Positions 25,304 through 33,745 of a stretch of 38,027 bases of DNA are shown here, in pieces. The position numbers and the translations under genes were made by a program. The stretch is taken from the NCBI GenBank assembly GCA_020846775.1, contig JADLDG010000016.1, forward strand, positions 1 through 38,027, written 5' to 3'. Source of the stretch: Nitrospirota bacterium (lineage in GTDB: Bacteria > Nitrospirota > 9FT-COMBO-42-15 > HDB-SIOI813). Position 1 is the first letter of the stretch, and the number at the start of each line of letters is the position of its first letter. Below the pieces are notes generated by a model. That model worked only from the letters and a program-made list of their open reading frames with translations. It was not told the DNA's origin and did not search any database.

Positions 25304-26302
25304 CTACATCAAATTTATAATTGCCGACCCCCATGTAAGCCCGCCTCCAAAGGAGGCCATTAAGACGGTATCGCCTTTTTTTATTCTCCCCTCTTTTACC
25401 ATTTGATCAAGTGTTATTGGAATGGAGGCTGATGAGGTGTTTCCCGTATATGTAATCGTCACAGGGACCTTATCTTCCGGGATGCAGAGTCGTGATATTA
25501 CCTGTTTAATAATCCTGCGGTTTGCCTGATGAAATATGAAGGTGTCTATGTCAGAAATAGTGAGGCCGCATCTCTTAAGCGTATCTATTAACAATCCCTC
25601 CAATGTCTTTATGGCCTTTCTGTAGACCTTGCTGCCGTCCATTTTCATGTTGTGGAGACCCGATGAAATTGTATCAGAGGCTGCAGGCATTCTTGACCCC
25701 CCTGCAGGGAGATGTATCCACTCCCAGTTGGTACCATCGGCGTAAAGCCAGATATTGAGGATCTCCGCCCTCATTCCTTCTTTTTCTTTCTTCTCACTGC
25801 TGAGTATTATAGCGCCGGCACCGTCACCGAACAATATGGAGGTCTCTTTATCTTTTGGGTCAACGAATCTTGATTTCACCTCTGCGGCGATAACAAGTGC
25901 AATATCTGTCTGTCCGCTTCTTATAAACATCTCAGCTATGTTCATGGAATATAAGAATCCGGAACAGGATGCATTTATATCAAATGCCGCCGCTCTTTTA
26001 GCGCCTATGTTCTTTTGCACTATGCAGGCAGTAGACGGCATGAACATATCCTGGGATGTTGTAGAAAGAACTATAAGTCCCACATCCTCCACAGATACCC
26101 CGGCAGATTTAATTGCTGACAAGGCAGCCTGAGTTGCCAGGTCTGAGGTTGCCTCGTCTTTATCAGCCCTCCTGCGTTCCAGGATACCTGTCCGTCTTTC
26201 TATTTCATGCGGGGTCAGACCTGTAAGGCCTTCCAGTTCTTTGTTCGTTACTATTTTATCAGGCAAATACGAGCCTGTTCCTATGATGTATGCTTTTTTC
26301 AC
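25304..26302 (-). CDS. fabH: Beta-ketoacyl-ACP synthase III
   Basis: A 332-residue thiolase-fold enzyme that starts fatty acid synthesis by condensing acetyl-CoA with malonyl-ACP. The catalytic triad is present: C113 (INASCSGF), H258 (FIFHQANRRI) and N288 (YTGNTSS), with the C-terminal glycine-rich FGGGLTWG. The start is GTG at 26302, with AAGGAGG about 12 bases upstream. The two residues before the usual ACP-binding area look normal. It is divergent from the BamD-like gene. Confidence 0.94.
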   Translation of the reverse strand: MKKAYIIGTGSYLPDKIVTNKELEGLTGLTPHEIERRTGILERRRADKDEATSDLATQAALSAIKSAGVSVEDVGLIVLSTTSQDMFMPSTACIVQKNIGAKRAAAFDINASCSGFLYSMNIAEMFIRSGQTDIALVIAAEVKSRFVDPKDKETSILFGDGAGAIILSSEKKEKEGMRAEILNIWLYADGTNWEWIHLPAGGSRMPAASDTISSGLHNMKMDGSKVYRKAIKTLEGLLIDTLKRCGLTISDIDTFIFHQANRRIIKQVISRLCIPEDKVPVTITYTGNTSSASIPITLDQMVKEGRIKKGDTVLMASFGGGLTWGSAIINLM

Positions 26303-26397
26303 TCGAAAATAGCGCCTCCTTCTTGTTGGTATCCACCGCCGCTTTAGAATGGCTTTAGAAAAAAACTTCTTGCTATTCTATCAAATTTCTGTTAATA

Positions 26398-27114
26398 ATG
26401 TACAAAGTAATTATGAGAAGAAACTTATTCGCAGTATCATCCACAGTCATCTTCTTGTCAGCCTCCCTGCTTTTCACCGGTTGTGCTGGAAGCAACAAGA
26501 CCGATACCCTATCTAAAGCGGATAGTCTTACTGATAGTCTTAAAGAGCTGTACGATGCAGATGCACTCATAAAGAAGGCTGATAAGCTTTTTTCGGAAAA
26601 GGATTACCCTGGGGCCATTCAGGAATACAAACGCTTTCTCGAGCTGCATCCTATTCATAAGTCAGCCGCTTATTCCCAGTATAGGATAGGACTTTCATAC
26701 TTCAAACAGATCAAGTCAATAGACAGAAACATAGAACCTGTTCAAAAAGCACTGAGTGCGTTTGATACTGTTGTAAAGGTCTACCCTGACAGTGATTACA
26801 CTAATGACGGTATGGAAAAAATCAGGATATGCCGGGACAAATTAGCAGAGCGGGAATTCTACATTGGCAGCTTTTATCTTCACAAGGAAGATTACCTGGC
26901 GGCCATCGTAAGATTTAATAATATCCTGACAGATTATAAAGACACATCGGTTGCTGAAAAAACACTATACAATCTTGGAATCGCATACAGGTCTTCAAGC
27001 AAAGAGGACAAGGCTAAAGAAACCCTACAGCACCTTCTGACTCTCTATCCTGAGGGCAAGTATAAGGAAGATGCCTCGCAACTGCTCGCCAAACTGACCA
27101 GCAATTTACAATAA
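26398..27114 (+). CDS. BamD-like outer-membrane assembly lipoprotein (TPR repeats)
   Basis: A lipoprotein of 238 residues. Its signal peptide ends in a lipobox (LLFTGC) and the mature protein is made of TPR-like repeats (AIQEYKRFLELHP, ALSAFDTVVKVYPDS, AIVRFNNILTDYKDT, AKETLQHLLTLYPEG). The arrangement matches BamD/YfiO of the beta-barrel assembly machine, although other TPR lipoproteins look similar. The Met at 26413 (MRRNLFAV) gives a more compact signal peptide and may be the real start, since the first ATG lies within a promoter-like -10 (TAATAA). Confidence 0.8.
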   Translation: MYKVIMRRNLFAVSSTVIFLSASLLFTGCAGSNKTDTLSKADSLTDSLKELYDADALIKKADKLFSEKDYPGAIQEYKRFLELHPIHKSAAYSQYRIGLSYFKQIKSIDRNIEPVQKALSAFDTVVKVYPDSDYTNDGMEKIRICRDKLAEREFYIGSFYLHKEDYLAAIVRFNNILTDYKDTSVAEKTLYNLGIAYRSSSKEDKAKETLQHLLTLYPEGKYKEDASQLLAKLTSNLQ

Positions 27115-27134
27115 TAAATTACTAAGCATAATTA

Positions 27135-27251
27135 GAACGTCAGAAATGGCTTTCTACAAGGCGGACGACGAAGGGAACCGCAGGCGTACTTTTAAGTACG
27201 TTGAGGATTTCCTGAGGAGTCCAACGCCGTAGAAAGACATTTATGACGTTC
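27135..27251. repeat. 117-bp long near-palindrome (MITE-like) between convergent genes
   Basis: The outer arms GAACGTCAgAAATGgCTTTC and the complement of the right end agree at 21 of 23 positions. Inner pieces also pair: GGCG with CGCC, GAC with GTC, AGG-type segments and a GTACTT/AAGTAC core. The whole unit could fold as one long hairpin. It fills the gap between the BamD-like gene and larE, extends over the larE stop codon, and could serve as a bidirectional terminator. I recall closely similar units recurring in other genomes. Confidence 0.7.
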
Positions 27252-28080
27252 GTATCCCTTCATTCATGCTGCCGGTTCGGTATCCCTCAAGATCAAGTGT
27301 AACATAGGTAAATCCGAATTCTTTGAACTTCTTTACAATCTTATCTCTCAACGAGAGGTCTTCCATGAACTGATTTAACTCATAAACAGATAACTCGACG
27401 CGTGCCACCTCTCCATGGTACCGGACGCGGAATTGTTTAAAACCAAGCTGACGCAGAAATGTCTCACACATACCAACCTGCTCTAATCTATCTTCTGTAA
27501 TCTCTGTACCATAAGGAAACCTTGAAGAAAGACAGGCAAAGGAGGGTTTATCCCAGTTAGCGAGTCCAAGCATCTTGCTTATTTCCCGGACCATTGCTTT
27601 TGTAAGTCCTGCCTCTACAATGGGACTCCGTACCCCGAGTTCCCTGGCAGCCTCTGTTCCCGGCCGGTAATCTGACAGATCGTCAATAGTAGTCCCGCAG
27701 GCTATATGGTCAATATGTAACTCATTAGCTATAGTCTTCAGTTTATCAAACAACTCCATCTTGCAATGATAACAACGGTCAGCATTGTTTTTTGAAAAAT
27801 CAGCAATCTCTAATTCATTGGATTCTATAAGGATGTGCCTGATACCTATGGAAAACGCTATCAGCCTGGCATCTTCTATTTCATAGGACGGGTAGGTAGG
27901 TGACGTGGCTGTTACAGCGACCGCCTTACAGCCAAGGGAGTCATAAGCAATTTTTGCTATAAGAGAGCTGTCAATCCCTCCGGAAAAAGCGACTACAAGA
28001 GATCCCATCGCTTCTATAATATCTTTGAGTTTAAGATATTGATCCCGGACATGGGGTTCGGGATGAGGCTGGTTATTCAC
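27241..28080 (-). CDS. larE: ATP-dependent sacrificial sulfur transferase LarE
   Basis: A PP-loop pyrophosphatase of 279 residues. The PP-loop reads AFSGGIDSSL (31-40), with NNADRCYHCK (C103, C106), DLSDYRPGTEAARELGVRSP and KPSFACLSSR, where C183 is at the sulfur-donor position. LarE sulfurates the pyridinium cofactor of the nickel-pincer nucleotide used by lactate racemase-type enzymes. The larB and larC partners and a racemase are not in the window. The start is GTG at 28080, overlapping the stop of the upstream M16 gene as GTGA. Its last codons and stop come from the palindromic repeat. Confidence 0.93.
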   Translation of the reverse strand: MNNQPHPEPHVRDQYLKLKDIIEAMGSLVVAFSGGIDSSLIAKIAYDSLGCKAVAVTATSPTYPSYEIEDARLIAFSIGIRHILIESNELEIADFSKNNADRCYHCKMELFDKLKTIANELHIDHIACGTTIDDLSDYRPGTEAARELGVRSPIVEAGLTKAMVREISKMLGLANWDKPSFACLSSRFPYGTEITEDRLEQVGMCETFLRQLGFKQFRVRYHGEVARVELSVYELNQFMEDLSLRDKIVKKFKEFGFTYVTLDLEGYRTGSMNEGIRTS

Positions 28081-29450
28081 GGCTGCAATCCTGTTTTTTC
28101 CTGTTTGCCTACTACAACTGTTATGTAGTTGTCTGCATCAATATACTTCCTGGCTACCCTCAGTATATCATCTTTAGTTACGCTATCTATTTTCCTTGCA
28201 TATTCATTCACATAGTCAAGCCCAAGGTTATAGAACTCAACCAGGACTAAAAAGTTCGATATCTTAGAGTTCGTATCCAGTCTCAGTGGAAAGCTCCCGG
28301 TGAGATATGCCTTTGCATCCTTTAATTCATCATCTTTAACCTTTTCTTCTCTGATCTTTTTCAACTCTTCCCTGATCCCTGCTATAGCCTCCCTCGCAGT
28401 TTCGTTCTTTGTCTGTAGCTCTACTGAAAAGGCCCCGGAATACTTATTTACGTCAAAGCGGCTGTATACTGAATACGCAAGCCCCTTCTTATCCCTGATA
28501 TCCCTGGTCATGCGCGACTCAAAACCCCCGCCGCCAAGTATGTAGTTCATCAGCGTTACTGCATAATAATCCGGATTGTCTCTTGAAATACCTGTATGGC
28601 CTAAGACTATATTAGCCTGTGTTATATTCCGGTCAATAAGTATAGAATCACTCTTCATGACTTTCTTAACTGAAGGAACTTCAGGTAATTTCAACTTAGA
28701 CTTTTTCCATTGTTTGAATGATGTCTCAATGAGAGAAAGAGCCTCCTTATACTTGAGATCACCTGTAACTGCAATAATAGTGTTATTGGGTTTATAAAAT
28801 TTCTGATAAAAATTTATTATGTCATCCCGTGTAATCCTGCTGACAGATTCCTCATCACCTTCAACCGGCATGCCGTATGGGTGCCCCTGGAACACGGCCT
28901 TGTAGAACGCCTTGGATGCAACTGCCCCGGGATCATCCTTTTCCGATATAATCGCGGCTATTGTCTCTTTTTTCTTTCTCTCCAGCTCTTCTTCCGGAAA
29001 TACCGGGTTCAGCAGGATGTCAGACAACAAATCCATACCCGTAGCCAGATCCTTTTTTAGTACAACCAATGAAGCTGTGGAAATGTCTTCACCGCCGGAC
29101 GATGATAGTCTGCCGCCTATAAAATCAATCTCTTCTGCAATCTGCCTTGACGATCTGCCCCTGGTTCCCTCATCAAGCAATGCTGCTGTAAGGCTGGCAA
29201 CCCCACCCTTTTCCTGCGGGTCATATACTGCACCTGCCCTTATGGCTACTGATATGTTGACCATGGGAAGGGCGTGAGTTTCTACAAAGAGAAGGGTGAT
29301 GCCATTTTTTAAGACAACCCTCTTTGGCTCAATACCGGGAGAGGCAAGGGATGTCGAGACCCACAAGAATAATATTGTAAGAACGACAGAAATTTTCCAT
29401 ACACTATGCTTTGTATCGCTTAATCTCATCCTTAAAACTAACCCTCTCAT
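28077..29450 (-). CDS. M16-family peptidase subunit without zinc motif
   Basis: A 457-residue secreted or periplasmic protein with a hydrophobic N-terminal segment at about 19-36. The fold is that of pitrilysin-type M16 proteins (LKNGITLLFVETHALPMVNISVAIRAG, GGVASLTAALLDEG, MTRDIRDKKGLAYSVYS). The HxxEH zinc site is replaced by SLTAALLDEG, so it is inactive, but the Arg/Tyr segment of the C-terminal half is kept. It is the expected non-catalytic partner of the gene upstream, with which it overlaps by four bases. Confidence 0.92.
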   Translation of the reverse strand: MRGLVLRMRLSDTKHSVWKISVVLTILFLWVSTSLASPGIEPKRVVLKNGITLLFVETHALPMVNISVAIRAGAVYDPQEKGGVASLTAALLDEGTRGRSSRQIAEEIDFIGGRLSSSGGEDISTASLVVLKKDLATGMDLLSDILLNPVFPEEELERKKKETIAAIISEKDDPGAVASKAFYKAVFQGHPYGMPVEGDEESVSRITRDDIINFYQKFYKPNNTIIAVTGDLKYKEALSLIETSFKQWKKSKLKLPEVPSVKKVMKSDSILIDRNITQANIVLGHTGISRDNPDYYAVTLMNYILGGGGFESRMTRDIRDKKGLAYSVYSRFDVNKYSGAFSVELQTKNETAREAIAGIREELKKIREEKVKDDELKDAKAYLTGSFPLRLDTNSKISNFLVLVEFYNLGLDYVNEYARKIDSVTKDDILRVARKYIDADNYITVVVGKQEKTGLQP

Positions 29451-30763
29451 TCCTGCGGCAATGGCACAAGTATGCCAACCGTCCTGTTATCCTCAATAAA
29501 ATACTTCTGTGCAACCCGCATTATATCCTCTGGTGTAACCTTCCTGATTTCGTCAATATAGCCTTCCAGATACCTTGCCCCCGCACCTGTAGTTTCAAGC
29601 TGACCTATCAGCATTGCCTGGTAGAAAACCGAGTCCTGTCCCATAATGAACGATGCCTCTATCTGGTTTCTTGCCTTCTGAAACTCTCTCGCTGAGACAG
29701 GCTCTCTTTTTATCCGCTCGATTTCTTCATTTAACGCTGTCTCAGCCTCTTCTGTTGTACTGCCGGGTTTAAGTTGTGCATAAAAATAGAATAGTTCCGG
29801 GTCGGTCTGTATAGGTGTATAACCACCGCCGGCAGCAAGCGCTATCTGTTTTGAATAAACCAGGTTCTGATACAGTCTTGAACTCTTACCCCCCGACAAT
29901 ATTTTACTCAACAGATCAAGCGCATAGTGATCCATTTCTTTATAATTAGGGGCATGGTATCCATAAATGACATAGGGTAGTTGCGCCTCACGCTTATAGA
30001 GAAACCGCCTCTCCCCCTTTTGTTCACTCTCAGTAATTTTTACTTCAGGAACAGGATGGGCACCTCTCGGAATGCCGCCAAAATAGTGTTCTATCTTTTT
30101 GACTAATTCATCCGATTGTATATCCCCTACAACAACAATGGTGGCGTTGTCAGGTCTGTAATATTCCTTATAATGATCGTAAAGGTCTTCCCTCGTAAGA
30201 TTGTTCAGGTCTGTCATCCATCCAATTACGGGTGAATGATAAGGATGTATCTGAAAGGCATCGGCATATAGCTCTTCAATCAACGATGAAACAGGGTCAT
30301 CTTCAGTGCGGAGCCTTCTTTCCTCTTTAACAACATCACGCTCCAGCATGAACTCACCCTGGTCAATCAGGAGGTTTGTCATACGGTCAGATTCCAGATC
30401 CAGGGATATCTCATACCTGTCGCTCGATATATTCTGAAAATAGGCGGTATAATCCTGGCTTGTAAAGGCATTCTCGTTGCCTCCGTTTCTTGCCACTATA
30501 GCGGAGTACTCGCCTTTTCCATATTTAGTCGTGCCCTTGAACATCATATGCTCAAGCATATGTGATAAACCAGTCTTACCCGTGACCTCGTTGCGGGAAC
30601 CAACCTTGTACCAGATTTGAACTGTTACGACCGGGGATTTGTGGTCCTCTACAGTGACAATCTTGAGACCATTCGGTAGATAGTGCTCTCTTATTTCTGA
30701 GCCAATTGCTGGACCTGAAAGTAATAACAGTATTGTTATTGCTATTGTTATGATTCCTGACAC
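29447..30763 (-). CDS. M16-family zinc peptidase, catalytic subunit
   Basis: A 438-residue protein with a signal peptide (hydrophobic residues 4-20). The inverted zinc motif HMLEH is at 68-72 (H68, E71, H72) and the distal Glu region is VVKEERRLR. It is the active half of a two-gene M16B peptidase pair, analogous to YmxG/PqqL-type or mitochondrial processing peptidase organisation. The start is GTG at 30763; a TAA lies four codons upstream in frame, so it cannot begin much earlier. GGAGG is separated from this GTG by a single base, an unusually close ribosome site. Confidence 0.93.
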   Translation of the reverse strand: MSGIITIAITILLLLSGPAIGSEIREHYLPNGLKIVTVEDHKSPVVTVQIWYKVGSRNEVTGKTGLSHMLEHMMFKGTTKYGKGEYSAIVARNGGNENAFTSQDYTAYFQNISSDRYEISLDLESDRMTNLLIDQGEFMLERDVVKEERRLRTEDDPVSSLIEELYADAFQIHPYHSPVIGWMTDLNNLTREDLYDHYKEYYRPDNATIVVVGDIQSDELVKKIEHYFGGIPRGAHPVPEVKITESEQKGERRFLYKREAQLPYVIYGYHAPNYKEMDHYALDLLSKILSGGKSSRLYQNLVYSKQIALAAGGGYTPIQTDPELFYFYAQLKPGSTTEEAETALNEEIERIKREPVSAREFQKARNQIEASFIMGQDSVFYQAMLIGQLETTGAGARYLEGYIDEIRKVTPEDIMRVAQKYFIEDNRTVGILVPLPQE

Positions 30764-30891
30764 ACCTCCATATTACAGACACCTGCATCGGGTGTCAAGG
30801 ATGTGAAAGCCATTCACCAGGTAATGTTCATTATCACTAAGCGAAAACTGATTGACACAAAAATAAGCGGGATTTACCTGTCGCCGTTTTC

Positions 30892-31884
30892 TCAAATGTG
30901 GTGAGGCAGTAAGATAGATGCATTTGTCCAGAGGTCTGCTTGATAAGTGCGGGCCGTACCTCTTACCGCATCGTAGAGTATAATTCCATCATCAGAAAGG
31001 GTAAATATTATCTGCCTGTCTGAATAGCTGTTTGCCATATCAATTTCAGATGGTGGTTCCATGTAGTCGTTATGAAAATGAAAGAGGCCAATATATTCTC
31101 CCTCAATCCTGGTTGAACCAAGAAAAGATTTAAAGACTATGGGAGAAAGGACATACTTTAACTGCGAGTAGAGGTCATAAGTCCTGATAAAATCTTTTAT
31201 GAGTTTGTCTTTTATGGGGTAACTGATTGAATCCGTAGACAGCACTTCAATCAACCTTTTTGTAATCTCACTGTCAACTTCAACCCTGGTAAGAATCCCT
31301 ATGCTTTCTTCTTCCTGTAAAAGAGCGAGGAATTCACTTACCGACGATTCGGCGGTTGCCTTGAGTCTGTCTGAGAAAGACTTGTTTATAGATGGTATCT
31401 CATAAAGATGAAGCCTGGGGTTATCCTTATCATATGATATCGTCACTATACCACCAACTTCTGTGTTGAGGTAAGCCTTTGATGCAATGATCCTGCTGTA
31501 TAACTGTTGAACTTCACTCTTATTCGTTAATGCTATCGCTATGTCTTGAGATGGTACCTGACCTATACCCAACAAATATTTTTTTACTATTGCAACTTCT
31601 TTAAAATGCCCTATCAGGGCATAGGGGAAATCTGTTGACACCAGGTTGTACATAACTGCGGTGCCCTTTAAAAAATAAAGATTTCTCTCTTCAATGTTTT
31701 TTAACGGGGAATCAATCGGCGGAATTAAGACCGTTAACAGCTCCAGGTAAAGCACAAAAACGGGGACCAGCCAGTAACTGTTAATACTCCTTCTTATCCT
31801 GTTACTGAATGAACTTTTTCTGCGGTCAACAAAATTAAACTCAAAAAATGAAGTAGTATAATTTTCAATGCTGTTTTTATCCAT
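30892..31884 (-). CDS. Predicted membrane-anchored JAMM/MPN-type metalloprotease
   Basis: A 330-residue protein I do not recognise as a named family. A single membrane helix lies at about 37-55 after a basic stretch. In the C-terminal half, H269-F-H271, seven residues, then S279-E-I-D282 match the JAMM zinc motif HxHx7SxxD exactly. TEVGGIVTISY (E142) resembles the first strand with the catalytic Glu. About 127 residues separate the two, longer than in typical JAMM domains. That would suit an inserted helical segment (SDRLKATAESSVSEFLALL). It has no close partner gene and is divergent from the MltD-like gene. The assignment rests on the motif pattern only. Confidence 0.55.
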   Translation of the reverse strand: MDKNSIENYTTSFFEFNFVDRRKSSFSNRIRRSINSYWLVPVFVLYLELLTVLIPPIDSPLKNIEERNLYFLKGTAVMYNLVSTDFPYALIGHFKEVAIVKKYLLGIGQVPSQDIAIALTNKSEVQQLYSRIIASKAYLNTEVGGIVTISYDKDNPRLHLYEIPSINKSFSDRLKATAESSVSEFLALLQEEESIGILTRVEVDSEITKRLIEVLSTDSISYPIKDKLIKDFIRTYDLYSQLKYVLSPIVFKSFLGSTRIEGEYIGLFHFHNDYMEPPSEIDMANSYSDRQIIFTLSDDGIILYDAVRGTARTYQADLWTNASILLPHHI

Positions 31885-31976
31885 ACATAGACTTGCACCG
31901 CAATATTTATGCCATTACCTCCCCAATTTATTATAAAGTTGCAATTTGAGTCCCTTGTTATTATAATAACCATCTC

Positions 31977-33143
31977 ATGAAAACCTTTAAATCGCTATTA
32001 GCCGGCAGTATAGTGCTGATATGGACAGTTCTCATCATTGCTGTTGCGGGAAATAATGAAGCGAGGGCTGAGGACCCTTTTTCAATATCCGCATACCTGA
32101 ACGATTCTATATTTAACAGCGAACATATTGCTTCATCCGGAGATATGCCGCAATACATATTGGAAAAGACAGCTTTATACCTGAAATCTTTCACAACATC
32201 CAAGCGTGATTTATTCCAGAAGTGGCTTGATCAGTCCATACCGCATATGCTTCTCATCAAGAAAATATTGAGGGAAGAGGGCTTGCCGGAAGACCTCGCC
32301 TTTCTTCCATTGATCGAGAGCGGGTTCAATGTTAATGCCCGTTCGAGTGCAAAGGCAACAGGCATGTGGCAGTTCATGGCTACTACAGGGGCACATTACG
32401 GACTCGAGGTAAATAGCTGGATTGATGAGCGCAGAGACCCTGTCAAGTCCACAAGGGCGGCGGCTCGGCATCTTAAGGATTTATATGAAACGTTCGGTTC
32501 ATGGCCGCTCGCATTGGCATCATATAATGCAGGAAGTGGAAAAATAAAGAGAGTACTTGATGACAGCAGTTCATCTACATTCTGGGAGATAGGGCAGAGC
32601 AAGGCATTAGCAGCTGAAACGAGAAACTATATACCAAAATTTATGGCAGCAATGATAATTGCGAGGAACCCGGAGTCCTTCGGTTTCACCTTCATGGAAG
32701 TCCCTGCTTTTCAATACGACTTTTTGGAGGTTCCAGCCGGAATGGACGTAAGCACTATTACAGAACGGTCAGGCATCAGCACTGATTTAGTACGCTCTAT
32801 TAATCCGGAATTGAGGGGTAATACAACTCCTATGAGCGAACCTACTTATATTTTACGCCTTCCAAGGGGTATTGGTACTGTTTTCCTGGATAATTTTGAT
32901 GGTCTCCTGCCTGCTGAAAGGGTCGTATATAACGAATACAAGATAAGAAAAGGCGACAGTGTATATTATATTGCAAAGAAATTTCAAACCACGGTTTCTG
33001 CTATCAGAGATGCAAATAAACTTAAAAAGAGAAGCCGTATTATAGCTGGTAAAACCCTTCTTGTTCCAGTAAGGCTTTCATATTCCAGTAATATAGCAAG
33101 ACTTGTAACACCTTCCAATATCTCTCCTGACATCACCCTTTAA
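31977..33143 (+). CDS. MltD-like lytic transglycosylase with LysM domain
   Basis: A 388-residue peptidoglycan-cleaving enzyme of the envelope. An N-terminal signal or anchor (8-24) precedes an SLT domain with catalytic Glu E114 (LPLIESGFN), SAKATGMWQFM, DPVKSTRAAARHL and ALASYNAGSGKI. A C-terminal LysM domain (about 318-363, YKIRKGDSVYYIAKKFQTTVSAI) should bind glycan. It belongs to the MltD-type family, but only one LysM unit is clear. The N-terminus has no lipobox Cys, so it may be anchored or secreted. Confidence 0.92.
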   Translation: MKTFKSLLAGSIVLIWTVLIIAVAGNNEARAEDPFSISAYLNDSIFNSEHIASSGDMPQYILEKTALYLKSFTTSKRDLFQKWLDQSIPHMLLIKKILREEGLPEDLAFLPLIESGFNVNARSSAKATGMWQFMATTGAHYGLEVNSWIDERRDPVKSTRAAARHLKDLYETFGSWPLALASYNAGSGKIKRVLDDSSSSTFWEIGQSKALAAETRNYIPKFMAAMIIARNPESFGFTFMEVPAFQYDFLEVPAGMDVSTITERSGISTDLVRSINPELRGNTTPMSEPTYILRLPRGIGTVFLDNFDGLLPAERVVYNEYKIRKGDSVYYIAKKFQTTVSAIRDANKLKKRSRIIAGKTLLVPVRLSYSSNIARLVTPSNISPDITL

Positions 33144-33370
33144 CTCGATAATATGTGTGTCGTGGTTCATTATCGTATAAAACTTCTACACGAACTACTT
33201 ATTGTAGAAAAAATAGTCACCCAATCTCCTGCAAATCAGCTATAGTACCCACATCCTATTGATTTTACAGCTAATATTCGTTTATATACATTTTGCACGA
33301 ATATTGCAAAATAATAGCTTGGCACGTGTGAACAGAGATTCTACATCATTGAACAGCAAAGGAGACGATC

Positions 33371-33697
33371 ATGGAAGACGGACATAAAATGCGTGACCCG
33401 CAGACATCAAAAATAGCTATGGAATTGCACCTCGCGAAGTTTAATTATTATATGGCAAGACAAGACTGGAAGTCTGCCGTCACAGAGTTGCAGCATGCCC
33501 TTAATGCTGTTATAGATATTCTTGACCACGCCAACAAGACATTAAAGAAGGTAGTGGAAAAGTACCAGCCTGTTAAGACTGAAACAAAAATTGAAGGAGC
33601 CGTGAGGAGTGAGAAGTTATCTGATGATATGTTATTAATTGAGTATCCTGACAATAAGATTGTCATAAAAAAACAAACTCCTCCTGCCGTCAAGTGA
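33371..33697 (+). CDS. Small hypothetical protein, 108 residues
   Basis: A strong AAAGGAG lies 6-8 bases before the ATG at 33371. The product has two helical segments (SKIAMELHLAKFNYYMARQDWKSAVTELQHALNAVIDI) resembling a TPR-type helix pair, then a basic tail. No signal peptide or cysteines are present and I do not recognise the family. It stands alone, followed by a hairpin and a convergent MFS gene. Confidence 0.7.
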   Translation: MEDGHKMRDPQTSKIAMELHLAKFNYYMARQDWKSAVTELQHALNAVIDILDHANKTLKKVVEKYQPVKTETKIEGAVRSEKLSDDMLLIEYPDNKIVIKKQTPPAVK

Positions 33698-33709
33698 GTC
33701 TTTAAAAGG

Positions 33710-33745
33710 TGACGCTGAAGATATGCACCCTTTTTCAGCGTCATT
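33710..33745. terminator. Bidirectional hairpin between convergent genes
   Basis: TGACGCTGAA and TTCAGCGTCA form a perfect 10-bp stem with a loop of about 15 bases containing a T run. It sits between the small protein gene and the convergent MFS gene, overlapping the latter's last codons. There is no U tract outside the stem, so it is only a likely terminator. Confidence 0.5.

Noticed and set aside
33321-33340. A sigma54-type promoter (TGGCACG) before the 108-residue protein
   Set aside because: The -24-like element is present, but no TTGC-type -12 element follows at the required spacing.
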